DNA of 64,000 bases. Source: Gaiellasilicea sp963794385. Lineage in GTDB: Bacteria; Actinomycetota; Thermoleophilia; Gaiellales; Gaiellaceae. Of this stretch, positions 38,303 through 47,631 are shown one piece after another. The stretch is from contig CAWCDT010000015.1 in the NCBI GenBank assembly GCA_963794385.1, positions 1 through 64,000 of the forward strand. The letters run 5' to 3'. Position numbers and translations under genes: made by a program. Below the pieces are notes generated by a model. That model had not been told where the DNA came from. It was given only the letters and a program-made list of their open reading frames with translations, and did not search any database. The stretch's first letter is position 1; each line of letters starts with the position of its first letter.

Positions 38303-41056
38303 ATGGTCGCCACGCGCACAGCTGTGGTCGCATTCGCGCTCGCCCTGCCCGCCGTGTTCGCAGGCGGCTCGCTCGCCGCGCCCGCGCCGGGCGACCGCGT
38401 CGAGGTCGCCGGCCTCGAGGCGCCGGCCTCGATCGTCCGCGACTCGCTCGGCGTCCCGCACATCTCGGCCCGCTCCGACCACGACGCCTACTTCCTCGTC
38501 GGCTGGCTGCACGCGCAGGACCGGCTCTTCCAGATGGACCAGACCCGCCGCCAGGCGAGCGGCACGCTCGCCGAGCTGCTCGGGCCCGCGGCGGTCGCGA
38601 GCGACGTCCAGCTGCGCACGCTCGGGCTGAGACGCGCCGCGGCCAAGTCACTCGAGGTCATGTCCGCCGGCGCGCTCGCGGACCTGGAGGCGTACGCCGC
38701 GGGCGTGAACGCGTGGATCTCGACCCATCCGCTCCCGCCCGAGTACGCCGCGCTCGAGCTGACGTCGATCCCGGCCTGGTCGGCGCTTGACAGCGCCGCG
38801 ACGACGAAGCTCCTCACCTTCGGGCTCTCGTTCGATACGAACGACATCGGCAACACGCAGCGGCTCGTCGCCTACCAGACCGCGCTCGGCCCGGTCGCCG
38901 GCACGCGTCTCTTCACCGAGGACGTGATGCGGATCGAGCCGTTCGCGCATGCGCCTTCGATCCTGCCGGGCGAGACCTCCGGCCCCGTCCGCACGCACGG
39001 CCGGCCCGACTGGTCGAGCTCCTTCCTCGAGGCGGAGACGCTCGCGCAGGCGCGGGAGGCGAAGCGGAAGCTCGACGCGGTGGGGATCGGCGCCCCAGCC
39101 GACACCGGCTCGAACGTCTGGCTCGTCTCCGGCTCGAAGTCGGCCACCGGGCGCCCGATGGTCGCGAGCGACCCGCACCTGGCGCTCCCGTCCCCGTCGA
39201 CGTTCTACGAGCTCGGGATTCGGGCGAGGGACCTCGTGCTCTACGGCGTCACGTTCCCCGGCCTCCCGTCGATCGTGCACGGGATGAACGAGCACATCGC
39301 CTGGGGGTCGACGGTCGATCCGACCGACGTCACCGACGTCTACCAGGAGTCGGTGATCGTCTCCAACGGCGTACCGGTGGCGACCATGTTCCGCGGGTCG
39401 GCCGTGCCGACTCAGATCTTTCCGCAGAGCTACCGCGCGAACCAGCCGGGCAACGGCGTCGCTGACGACCTCGTCCCCGTTCCGCCGTCGGCGAGCGTGC
39501 CTCCTATCGCGGTCGAGACCCGGCACGGGCCGCTGATCGCGTCGAACCTGAGCGTGCAGTACGCCGGCTTCTCCGCCACGCGCGAGCCTGACTACTTCCG
39601 TGAGCTCGCCCGCGCCGAGGACGTGGCCGGGGCGAAGCGCGCGCTGCGCTGGTTCGACGTCGGGGCGCAGAACTGGATGTTCGCCGACGACGGCGGCAAC
39701 ATCGCCTACTACACCGATCACGAGCTGCCGCTCCGCGAGGACTTGCAGGCCGGCACGGTCGACGGGCTGCCGCCCTGGTTCATCCGCGACGGCACCGGCA
39801 CGCTGCGCCACGAGTGGATCCCGGCAGGCGCGCGGCCGGAGAGCCATGCGATTCCGTTCGCGATCCTGCCTGAGACGGAGCTCGACCAACTCGTCAACCC
39901 CGAGCGGGGCTGGGTTGGGAACGCGAACCAGGACCCGACCGGGCAGACGTACGACAACGACGCGCTGAACGAGATCCGGCCGGGCGGCGGGATCCGCTAC
40001 GTCTCGCCCGTCCACGTGGACGGGAACCGGAACGCGCGGGTGACCGCCCGCGTGCAGGAAGCCCTCGCGGACGACGGGACGGTCTCGTTTGCGGAGATGC
40101 AGGCGGCGCAGTCGGACGTGAAGCTGAACGACGCCGAGGTGCTCGTGCCGGGCATCGTCGCGGCGCTGCAGCTGGCCCGGACGCCCGGAGCGTCGGCGCC
40201 GCTGGCTGCGCTTGGCGCCGACCCGAAGGTGCAGGAGGCGGTCGCACGCCTCGCGGCGTGGCAGTTCTCGACCCCGACCGGAATCTCGGAGGGCTACGAC
40301 GCGAGCGATGCCGACGGCATGCGCGCTCTGCCGACCCAGGCGGAGATCGACGCGAGCGTCGCCGCCACGATCTACAGCCTCTGGCGAGGGCAGGCGCTCG
40401 CCGCAGTTGTCGACGGCCCCCTGACCGCTGCCGGGCTCGGCGGCGCGCTCCTGCCGGTCCCCGAGAAGGCAATGACGGCGCTGCGACGGCTGCTCGGCTC
40501 GAGCGGCGTCGGCGCCTCCGGGTTCGTCTTCTTCGCCGGACCGGACCAGGGCGCGCAGCGCGTGCTCGGCGCGTTGAAGAGCGCGCTCGACCTCGCGGCG
40601 AGCCCCGCGTTCGCGCCGGCCTTCGGCGGCTCGACGAATCTCGCCGACTACCGCTGGGGCCGGCTGCACCGGATCACGTTCTCCCATCCACTCGGGCCCG
40701 CCTTCTCGGCGCCGCCGGCGGGCGGTCTCGCCGACCTCGGGCCCGGGCTCCCGGGCGTCGCCACCGACGGCGGCTTCGCGGTGCTCGACGCGTCCTCGCA
40801 CAACCCACGCGCGGCCACATTGAACGGCTTCCGGTTCGGGAGCGGCCCGGCCCGGCGCTTCGTCGCCGAAGCGCGGCGGTCGCATCCGAACGCGGTGCAG
40901 GTGACTCCCGGCGGCGCGAGCGGCAATCCGTTCGGCCCATTCTTCGGGAACCAGCTGCCGCTCTGGCTCACCAACGACTACCACCTCGCCACCGTCCAGG
41001 TGGGCGAGATCGAGCGCGACGCGATCTCGCGGGAGCAGTTCCGGCCCGCTCGGTAG
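38303..41056 (+). CDS. Secreted penicillin-acylase family (S45) Ntn-hydrolase
   Basis: A 917-residue secreted amidase precursor. ATG 38303 has GGAGAAGG directly upstream; the signal peptide is MVATRTAVVAFALALPAVFAG. PASIVRDSLGVPHISARSDHDAYFLVGWLHAQDRLFQMDQTRRQASGxLAELLG is the alpha chain. The autoproteolysis site is in DTGSNVWLVSG, with Ser270 as the new N-terminal nucleophile of the beta chain (SNVWLVSGSKSATG). NMEHIAWGSTV-like NEHIAWGSTVDPTDV follows. Family members hydrolyse penicillins, acyl-homoserine lactones or other N-acyl groups. It is divergent from the borosin precursor and could be a bystander or could act on peptides; there is no direct evidence. Confidence 0.9.
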   Translation: MVATRTAVVAFALALPAVFAGGSLAAPAPGDRVEVAGLEAPASIVRDSLGVPHISARSDHDAYFLVGWLHAQDRLFQMDQTRRQASGTLAELLGPAAVASDVQLRTLGLRRAAAKSLEVMSAGALADLEAYAAGVNAWISTHPLPPEYAALELTSIPAWSALDSAATTKLLTFGLSFDTNDIGNTQRLVAYQTALGPVAGTRLFTEDVMRIEPFAHAPSILPGETSGPVRTHGRPDWSSSFLEAETLAQAREAKRKLDAVGIGAPADTGSNVWLVSGSKSATGRPMVASDPHLALPSPSTFYELGIRARDLVLYGVTFPGLPSIVHGMNEHIAWGSTVDPTDVTDVYQESVIVSNGVPVATMFRGSAVPTQIFPQSYRANQPGNGVADDLVPVPPSASVPPIAVETRHGPLIASNLSVQYAGFSATREPDYFRELARAEDVAGAKRALRWFDVGAQNWMFADDGGNIAYYTDHELPLREDLQAGTVDGLPPWFIRDGTGTLRHEWIPAGARPESHAIPFAILPETELDQLVNPERGWVGNANQDPTGQTYDNDALNEIRPGGGIRYVSPVHVDGNRNARVTARVQEALADDGTVSFAEMQAAQSDVKLNDAEVLVPGIVAALQLARTPGASAPLAALGADPKVQEAVARLAAWQFSTPTGISEGYDASDADGMRALPTQAEIDASVAATIYSLWRGQALAAVVDGPLTAAGLGGALLPVPEKAMTALRRLLGSSGVGASGFVFFAGPDQGAQRVLGALKSALDLAASPAFAPAFGGSTNLADYRWGRLHRITFSHPLGPAFSAPPAGGLADLGPGLPGVATDGGFAVLDASSHNPRAATLNGFRFGSGPARRFVAEARRSHPNAVQVTPGGASGNPFGPFFGNQLPLWLTNDYHLATVQVGEIERDAISREQFRPAR

Positions 41057-41072
41057 CCCTGCGGCCGCTGGC

Positions 41073-41078
41073 TAGTGT
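41073..41078 (+). promoter_or_regulatory. -10 box TAGTGT, leaderless start of lhr
   Basis: TAGTGT lies six bases before GTG 41085, following the acylase stop by 16 bases. Confidence 0.5.
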
Positions 41079-41084
41079 GAGGGA

Positions 41085-44000
41085 GTGGACGCGCTCGCTC
41101 CTTTTTCTGCGAAGACGCGGGCCTGGTTCGAGCACGCCTTCGCCGGGCCCACGCCGGCGCAGACCGCCGGCTGGCCGGCGATCGCGACCGGCGGCCACGT
41201 CCTCATCCAGGCGCCCACCGGCTCGGGCAAGACGCTCGCGGCCTTCCTCTACGGGATCGACCGGCTCGACGCGACCCCCGGCGCCGGCCTCCGCCTGCTC
41301 TACGTCTCGCCGCTGAAGGCGCTCAACTACGACGTCGAGCGGAACCTGCGCGGCCCGCTCGCGGGCCTCCGCTCCGAGCTCCGCGTCGGCGTCCGTACCG
41401 GGGACACGTCGCAGAAGGAGCGGCGCGAGCTGGTGAAGGAGCCGCCCGACATCCTGATCACGACGCCGGAGTCGCTCTTCCTGATGCTGACGTCGCAGGC
41501 GCGCGAGACGCTGCGCGGGCTCGAGACCGTGATCGTCGACGAGGTCCACGCCGTGGCCGGGACCAAGCGCGGCGCCCACCTCGCCGTGTCGCTCGAGCGG
41601 CTTGACGCCCTGCTCGACCGGCCGGCGCAGCGGATCGGCCTCTCGGCGACGCAGCGCCCCTTGGCCGAGATCGGGCGTTTCGTCTCGGGCGACCGTCCGA
41701 TCCAGCTCGTCGACGCCGGCACGCGCAAGGACCTCGACCTCGAGGTCGTCGTGCCGCTCGAGGACATGCGCGAGCCGGGTACCAGCGCCGAGCTCGTGCA
41801 GCCGGTGCTGCCCGACGGCGTCGACATGGCGTCGGGCTACGAGTCGAACACCCGCTCGATCTGGCCGTCGATCTACCCGGCCCTGCTCGAGCTGGTCAGG
41901 CAGCACCGTTCGACGATCGTGTTCGTCAACAACCGCCGCCTCGCCGAGCGGCTCGCGGTCCGGCTCAACGAGCTCGCCCAGGACGAGGTGGCCCGCGCAC
42001 ACCACGGCTCGCTCGCGCGCGAGCAGCGGATCCTGATCGAGGAGGATCTGAAGGCGGGCCGAATCCCTTGCCTCGTCGCCACCTCGAGCCTCGAGCTGGG
42101 CATCGACATGGGCGCCGTCGACCTCGTCGTCCAGGTCGAGAGCCCGAAGTCGGTCGCGCGCGGCCTCCAGCGCGTCGGCCGGGCGGGTCACGAGCTCGGC
42201 TCGACGTCGAAGGGCCGTATCTTCCCCAAGTTTCGGGCCGACCTGCTCGAGTCGGCCGTCGTCGCGCGCGCGATGCGCGGCGGCGAGATCGAGGAGACGA
42301 AGATTCCTCGGAACCCTCTCGATGTCCTGGCGCAGCAGATCGTCGCGATCGTCGCCGACGCCGAGATCGAGGTCGCGGAGCTGCACCGTCTCGTCCGCGG
42401 CGCCTATCCGTTCGCCGACCTCTCCCGCCAGCAGCTCGAGAACGTCCTCGACATGCTCGCGGGCCGCTATCCCTCAGACGAATTCGCCGAGCTCCGGCCC
42501 CGCATCGTCTGGGACCGCACCGGGGGTGTGATCCGGGGTCGCACGGGCGCGCGCCGGCTCGCGGTCACGAACGCCGGCACGATCCCCGACCGCGGTCTCT
42601 TCGGCGTCCACCTCGTCGACGGCGGCGGCCGCGTGGGCGAGCTCGACGAGGAGATGGTGTACGAGGCGCGTCAGGGCCAGACGTTCATGCTCGGCGCCTC
42701 GACGTGGCGGATCGAGGAGATCACCCGCGACCGCGTCCTCGTCTCGCCTGCTCCAGGCGTGCCCGGCGCCGTGCCGTTCTGGAAGGGCGAGGGCGTCGGC
42801 CGCCCGTTCGAGCTGGGAGAGAAGATCGGCCGCGCCTCCCGTAAGCTCGTGGCCCGCTCCGACGAAAGCGCCCTGACCCACCTTCGGGACGAGTACCACC
42901 TCGACCCGCGCGCGGCGCAGAACCTGCTCACGTTCCTGCGCGAGCAGGCGGCGGCGACCGGCGTCGTCCCCTCCGACCGGACGATCGTGGTCGAGCGCTT
43001 CCGGGACGAGATCGGTGACTGGCGCGTCTGCATCCTCACTCCCTTCGGCGGCCGCGTGCACGCGCCGTGGGGGATGGCGCTCGCCGCGCGCCTTCGTGAC
43101 TCGATCGGGCTCGAGGCGCAGTCGATCTGGTCCGACGACGGGATCGCGCTCCATCTGCCCGAGGCCGACGCGCCGCCGAGCCTCGCCGACCTGCTGATCG
43201 GGCCCGACGAGATCGAGGAGCTCGTGGTCGCGGAAGTCGGCCAGACAGCGCTCTTCGGCGCCCGCTTCCGCGAGAACGCCTCGCGCGCGCTGCTGATCCC
43301 GCGCCGCCGCCCCGGCCAGCGGACGCCGCTCTGGCAGCAGCGGCTGAAGGCGCAGAGCCTGCTCCAGGTGGCGCGGAAGTACGGCTCCTTCCCGATCGTG
43401 CTCGAGACCTACCGCGAGTGCCTCCAGGACGTCTTCGACCTGCCCGCCCTGAAGGGGATCCTGCAGGGGCTGCAGACGCGGGAGCTCGACCTCGTCGAAG
43501 TCGAGACGGCGTCGGCCTCGCCCTTCGCCGCCTCACTCCTCTTCGACTACGTGGCCACGTACATGTACGAGGACGACACGCCGCCGGCCGAACGGCGCGC
43601 CCAGGCGCTCTCGCTCGACCGCGACTTGCTCCGCGAGCTGCTCGGCCAGGAGGAGCTGCGCGAGCTGATCGACCCGGACGCGCTCGCCGAGGTCGAGCGC
43701 CAGCTGCGCGGGGACCCGCGCGATCCGGACGAGCTGCACGACGTCCTCCGCCGCCGCGGCGACCTGCGCGCCGGCGAGTACGACGAGGGACAAGCGGCGA
43801 TCCTGCTTGCGGAGCGGCGCGCGCTGACGGTGCGCTACGCGGGCGAGGAGCGGCTGATCGCGGCGGAGGACGCGGGCCGGTACCGCGACGCACTGGGCGC
43901 GATGCCGCCCGGCGGCCTGCCAGAGACGTTCCTCGAAGGCGGCCCCGACTCGCTCCGGCAGTTGCTGCTGCGCTTTGCGAAAGGCCGCGGGCCGTTCACG

Positions 44001-45359
44001 AGCGCCGAGGCGGCCGAGCGCTTCGGGCTCGACGTCGAGCGGCTGCTGCACGAGCTCGAGCGCGCCGACCTGCTCGTCCGCGGCGAGCTCCGTCCCGGCG
44101 GAAGCGAACGGGAGTGGTGCGACCCGGACGTCCTGCGGCGTCTGCGCCGCGCCTCGCTCGCCGCGCTCCGCCGCGAGGTCGAGCCGGCCGAGCAGGCCGC
44201 GCTCGGCCGCTTCCTGCCCGCCTGGCACGGGATCGGCCGCCGCGCCGGGCTGCGAGAGGCGCTCGTCCCGCTCCAGGGGCTCGCGCTCCCCGTGTCGCTC
44301 TGGGAGACGGAGGTGCTGCCGCGCCGCGTGCCCGGCTACCAGCCCGCCTGGCTCGACGCGATCTGCGCGGCCGGCGAGCTCGTCTGGATGGGCGCCGGCC
44401 TCGACCGGGTCGCGGTCTACTTTCGCGAGGACGCGCCGGTGCTCGGGCGGCCCGGAGGCGCTCCTCCGCCCGAGAGCGAGGAGGCGGGAGCGATCCGTGA
44501 GGCGCTCGGCCGCAGCGCGATGTTCTGGTTCGACCTACTCGAGGAGACGGGGCTCGAGGCGGAGGCTGCGCTGCCCGCGCTCTGGGAGCTCGTCTGGGCA
44601 GGGGAGGTCACGAACGACGCGTGGACGCCGCTGCGCGCAGGTCGCCGCTACCAGGCGCAGCGGGACGTACGGCGTCCGCGCCGCTTCTCGCGCACCCGCG
44701 GCGCCGCGATCACGTCGACGCAGGGCCGCTGGTCGCCGACCGAGCGGCTCTTCCCCGGCGCGCCCGACCGGCGAGCGCTCGCCGAGCTCCTGCTCGAGCG
44801 CCAGGGGATCGTCACGCGGGACGGCGTCCGAGGCGAGGGCATCGCCGGCGGCTACGGCGCCGTGTACGCGGAACTGAAGGATCTCGAGACGATCGGCGCC
44901 TGTCGGCGTGGCTATTTCGTCGAGGGGCTCGGCGGAGCGCAGTTCGCCCTGCCCGGGGCGGTCGAGCGGCTGCGCGAGCTCAGGTCGGAGGAGGAGCCGG
45001 AGCCGCTCGTGCTCGCGGCCGCCGATCCTGCCCAGCCGTACGGGGCCGCGCTGCCGTGGCCGAAGCGGGCCGGCGCTCGAGCCGCCCGCGTCGCCGGCGC
45101 CCAGGTCATCCTGCTCGGGGGCGAGGCTGCGCTCTTCGTCGAGCGCGGCGGCCGCACCCTCGTGCCGCTGCGCGAGCCGGACGAGGAGTGGCTCCGCCCA
45201 GCGATCGCCGCGCTCGTCGAGCACGTAAAAGCGGGAGGCGCCAAGCGGCTCGCGGTGGAGCGGTTCGACGGCCGGCCCGTTGTCGAGAGCGACGTGATGC
45301 CGCTGCTCGTCGAGGCCGGCTTCCTGGCCGGGCCGCGGCGCGCCGTGCTCCGTCCGTAG
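41085..45359 (+). CDS. lhr: Lhr-family ATP-dependent DNA helicase
   Basis: Large superfamily 2 helicase, 1424 residues. Walker A APTGSGKT near residue 42, PLKALNYDVERNL, TTPESLFLML, DEVHAVAGTKRG (DEVH box near 151), FVNNRRLAERLA, ATSSLELGIDMG and QRVGRAGHE are motifs Ia-VI. The large C-terminal region is the Lhr-core plus Lhr-type extension, as in mycobacterial Lhr, a single-stranded-DNA-dependent 3'-5' helicase. The gene is followed by a Nei2-like glycosylase start after four bases, the same pairing seen in mycobacteria, supporting a joint DNA-repair operon. No frame defect in 4.3 kb. Confidence 0.95.
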   Translation: MDALAPFSAKTRAWFEHAFAGPTPAQTAGWPAIATGGHVLIQAPTGSGKTLAAFLYGIDRLDATPGAGLRLLYVSPLKALNYDVERNLRGPLAGLRSELRVGVRTGDTSQKERRELVKEPPDILITTPESLFLMLTSQARETLRGLETVIVDEVHAVAGTKRGAHLAVSLERLDALLDRPAQRIGLSATQRPLAEIGRFVSGDRPIQLVDAGTRKDLDLEVVVPLEDMREPGTSAELVQPVLPDGVDMASGYESNTRSIWPSIYPALLELVRQHRSTIVFVNNRRLAERLAVRLNELAQDEVARAHHGSLAREQRILIEEDLKAGRIPCLVATSSLELGIDMGAVDLVVQVESPKSVARGLQRVGRAGHELGSTSKGRIFPKFRADLLESAVVARAMRGGEIEETKIPRNPLDVLAQQIVAIVADAEIEVAELHRLVRGAYPFADLSRQQLENVLDMLAGRYPSDEFAELRPRIVWDRTGGVIRGRTGARRLAVTNAGTIPDRGLFGVHLVDGGGRVGELDEEMVYEARQGQTFMLGASTWRIEEITRDRVLVSPAPGVPGAVPFWKGEGVGRPFELGEKIGRASRKLVARSDESALTHLRDEYHLDPRAAQNLLTFLREQAAATGVVPSDRTIVVERFRDEIGDWRVCILTPFGGRVHAPWGMALAARLRDSIGLEAQSIWSDDGIALHLPEADAPPSLADLLIGPDEIEELVVAEVGQTALFGARFRENASRALLIPRRRPGQRTPLWQQRLKAQSLLQVARKYGSFPIVLETYRECLQDVFDLPALKGILQGLQTRELDLVEVETASASPFAASLLFDYVATYMYEDDTPPAERRAQALSLDRDLLRELLGQEELRELIDPDALAEVERQLRGDPRDPDELHDVLRRRGDLRAGEYDEGQAAILLAERRALTVRYAGEERLIAAEDAGRYRDALGAMPPGGLPETFLEGGPDSLRQLLLRFAKGRGPFTSAEAAERFGLDVERLLHELERADLLVRGELRPGGSEREWCDPDVLRRLRRASLAALRREVEPAEQAALGRFLPAWHGIGRRAGLREALVPLQGLALPVSLWETEVLPRRVPGYQPAWLDAICAAGELVWMGAGLDRVAVYFREDAPVLGRPGGAPPPESEEAGAIREALGRSAMFWFDLLEETGLEAEAALPALWELVWAGEVTNDAWTPLRAGRRYQAQRDVRRPRRFSRTRGAAITSTQGRWSPTERLFPGAPDRRALAELLLERQGIVTRDGVRGEGIAGGYGAVYAELKDLETIGACRRGYFVEGLGGAQFALPGAVERLRELRSEEEPEPLVLAAADPAQPYGAALPWPKRAGARAARVAGAQVILLGGEAALFVERGGRTLVPLREPDEEWLRPAIAALVEHVKAGGAKRLAVERFDGRPVVESDVMPLLVEAGFLAGPRRAVLRP

Positions 45360-45362
45360 CTC

Positions 45363-46121
45363 ATGCCGGAGGGGGATGCCCTGCATCGCGCCGCCCGCCG
45401 GCTGCAGCCGCTCGTCGGCCAGCGGCTGGAGGTCGAGTCGCCGAACCCGCGCGGGAGGGTGACCGGGGTCGCAGACCGTGTCGACGGCCGCGTGCTCGAG
45501 TCGGTCGAAGCGGTCGGCAAGAACCTGCTGCTCCGTTTCGAGGGCGGCGTCGTCGTCCGCAGTCACCTTCGCATGACGGGTCGCTGGCGCGTCGAGCGGC
45601 GCGGCGCGATGCGTGTAAGGGCGGGGCTGCCCTGGCTCGTTCTGCGCGGCGACGAGCTCGAAGGGATCCTCTGGAACGGCCCCGTGCTGACGCTCGATAC
45701 CGGGCCGCTCGCCCGGGTCGGGCCGGACGTCCTCGCGGACGGGCTCGACCTGGACGAGGCCGTGGCGCGATTGCGGACCGCGGGCGACCGCCCGCTCGGC
45801 GAGGCGCTCCAGGACCAGCGGCTCGTCGCCGGGATCGGGAACATGTGGATGGCCGAAGCGCTCTGGGCGATCGGCGTATCGCCATGGACACTGGTCCGGG
45901 ACGCCGCCGACGGGACCCTGCGCGACGCGGTCGCGGCTGCGCGCCGGCTGATGCAGGACTCGCTCGCGTCGAAGCGGTCCGCCCGCAAGGTCTACCGGCG
46001 TGCGGGGCGGCCCTGCGGTCGGTGCGGCACCATCGTCCGCTCGCGTGGACAGGGCGACGCCAACCGCACGGCGTACTGGTGCCCGGGCTGTCAGGCAGGA
46101 GGCGGGCCGCCGGGGGAGTAG
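45363..46121 (+). CDS. Fpg/Nei-family DNA glycosylase (Nei2-like)
   Basis: Bifunctional base-excision glycosylase/AP lyase, 252 residues. MPEGDALHRAARRL has the catalytic Pro1/Glu2 start after Met removal. SHLRMTGRW is the H2TH-adjacent strand, LQDQRLVAGIGNMWMAEALWAIGVSPW is the H2TH helix with the DNA-binding asparagine, and the zinc finger is CGRCGTIVRSRGQG...CPGC. ATG 45363 follows lhr by three bases. The lhr/nei2 pairing and the MPEGD start favour Nei2, specific for oxidised pyrimidines. Confidence 0.92.
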   Translation: MPEGDALHRAARRLQPLVGQRLEVESPNPRGRVTGVADRVDGRVLESVEAVGKNLLLRFEGGVVVRSHLRMTGRWRVERRGAMRVRAGLPWLVLRGDELEGILWNGPVLTLDTGPLARVGPDVLADGLDLDEAVARLRTAGDRPLGEALQDQRLVAGIGNMWMAEALWAIGVSPWTLVRDAADGTLRDAVAAARRLMQDSLASKRSARKVYRRAGRPCGRCGTIVRSRGQGDANRTAYWCPGCQAGGGPPGE

Positions 46122-46129
46122 GGAGACGG

Positions 46130-47350
46130 ATGGCGGTTCGTGCACCGCACCTGCACCTGACCCTGCGCGCCTTCTGTCTCGGCGCCTTCGTTTTCCTCGG
46201 CCGTGCGCTCGAGGAGGGCGACGAGCTGCCGTTCGCGTTCGAGGAGCACGTGCAGCGGCGTGGGCCCGCGCTCTACGAGTACCGACCGCTCGTCCGTTCG
46301 TTCGTCGAGTCCCGTGCGAGCGCGTTGGCGGGCCGGGAGGACGCGCGAATCGCGCTCGAGGAGCTGCTCCGCGAGCCCGCCGCCGCGATCTTCGCGCGGG
46401 CGCACGCCGGCCCGAGGCCGAGCGAGGAGCAGGCGCTCTTCCGCACCGTCCTGCTGGCGCTCCTGATCTCTACCGCCGAGGCGTGCGGAGGCTTCGACTG
46501 GGACGACGTCGCCTTCGAGCGTGCCTACGCGGAGCTCGAGCACTCGCTCTTCGGGGCCGCGCGCGCATACGCCGCGGTCGCTCCGGTGGTGGGGATCTCG
46601 GTCGTGACCAAGGTCGACCTCGGCGGCGGAATCCGGCTTCGCGCCGCCGCCACGGGCGAGCTCGCGCACCACTGGCCCGAGGCGCAGGGCCTCCTGCCGA
46701 CCGGCTTCGGGCGCGACGTCGACCGGTACTGCGTGCTCGAGCTCGAGCGCGGTCTCGAGCCCGGCGACGAGCCGCCCGACGCCCCCGCCGAGCTCGCCGA
46801 CGCCGTCACCGCGATCCGGCTCGCCACCGCAGCACCGGTGGCCGCCGGGCCGGTCCTGTTCGAGCGGCTCGACTGGCGGCCGTTCGGGATCCGGCCGGTG
46901 CTGCCGATCGCGGCGACGCAGCCGGACGGCGAGCCGACACGACTCGACTCCTTCCGCGCCGAGCTGACGCGCGAGCTCCTCGCCGTCCTCGGCCTCGCGG
47001 ACGGGGATGCGGCTCTGGCGGAGGCGCTCGACCGCTGGGAGCTCTCCCTCTTCCAGAACGAGCCCTTCCGGTCCGAGCAGCTGCGCGGGGCGCTCTCCGG
47101 GCTGCTCGGCGGGACCTGGGAGCTGCGGGCCGCAGTGCTCCTGGGCGACGTGAGCGAGGAGCGGCGTGCGATCCACGCCGCGCTGCGGTCGCTCGCCGCC
47201 GGTGAGCCTGCGTCGCCCCGCGCCCGAGACGTGGTTCGGCGAGCCCTCGTCGAGACGCTTCGCCACGGCGACCGCGACGCCCTCGTTTGCTCGCTCGACG
47301 AGGTCCTGCTCGGGCTGCGCTCGGCCGCCCGCCTCGCCGAGACCGCTTGA
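46130..47350 (+). CDS. Protein of unknown function, 406 residues
   Basis: No recognisable family. ATG 46130 follows the glycosylase by eight bases with GGGAGACGG upstream, so it belongs to the lhr-nei2 operon. It is mostly helical with Asp/Glu/Arg-rich stretches (FVESRASALAGREDARIALEELLREP, EEQALFRTVLLALLIST, DSFRAELTRELLAVLGLADGD) and two beta segments (VVGISVVTKVDLGGGIRLRAAATGELAHHW, RPVLPIAATQPDG). No signal peptide or membrane segment. DNA repair or regulation is inferred only from neighbours. Confidence 0.75.
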   Translation: MAVRAPHLHLTLRAFCLGAFVFLGRALEEGDELPFAFEEHVQRRGPALYEYRPLVRSFVESRASALAGREDARIALEELLREPAAAIFARAHAGPRPSEEQALFRTVLLALLISTAEACGGFDWDDVAFERAYAELEHSLFGAARAYAAVAPVVGISVVTKVDLGGGIRLRAAATGELAHHWPEAQGLLPTGFGRDVDRYCVLELERGLEPGDEPPDAPAELADAVTAIRLATAAPVAAGPVLFERLDWRPFGIRPVLPIAATQPDGEPTRLDSFRAELTRELLAVLGLADGDAALAEALDRWELSLFQNEPFRSEQLRGALSGLLGGTWELRAAVLLGDVSEERRAIHAALRSLAAGEPASPRARDVVRRALVETLRHGDRDALVCSLDEVLLGLRSAARLAETA

Positions 47351-47408
47351 GGGCCGAAAGTCACGCTTTCGTGACGAACTCATAGCTCTCTCGTTCGAGG
47401 TCCGTCGC

Positions 47409-47414
47409 TAGCGT
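47409..47414 (+). promoter_or_regulatory. -10 box TAGCGT, leaderless start of small protein
   Basis: TAGCGT lies seven bases before ATG 47422, in the 71-base gap after the unknown protein. Confidence 0.45.
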
Positions 47415-47421
47415 CGTCGGC

Positions 47422-47631
47422 ATGGACGAATCGCGCATGCTCGCCCGGCTCGACCGGATCGACGAGCTCGACCGGACGGGCGCGGCGCCGAGCGAGCTGC
47501 TCGCGGAGCTACGGGCGCTGCTCCGCGAGGCCGAGGCACCGGCGCGCAAGCACGAGGACGCGACCAGCGACACAGAGGAGGTGGTCGGGCGCCTTCGCAC
47601 GGCGCTGGCACGGGACATAATCGGCATGTGA
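47422..47631 (+). CDS. Small hypothetical protein (69 residues)
   Basis: A very charged helical peptide (MDESRMLARLDRIDELDRTG, LLAELRALLREAEAPARKHED, RLRTALARDII), possibly a coiled coil. No family recognised. The stop overlaps the cupin GTG. A -10 box six to seven bases before each of the two starts suggests both genes can be read independently. Confidence 0.6.
   Translation: MDESRMLARLDRIDELDRTGAAPSELLAELRALLREAEAPARKHEDATSDTEEVVGRLRTALARDIIGM
47616..47621 (+). promoter_or_regulatory. -10 box CATAAT, leaderless start of bicupin
   Basis: CATAAT (close to TATAAT) lies six bases before GTG 47628, inside the end of the small upstream gene. Confidence 0.45.

Noticed and set aside
47360..47375. 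A small hairpin (GTCACG-CTTT-CGTGAC) after the unknown protein
   Set aside because: The stem is only six base pairs and no U-tract follows, so it was not annotated as a terminator.
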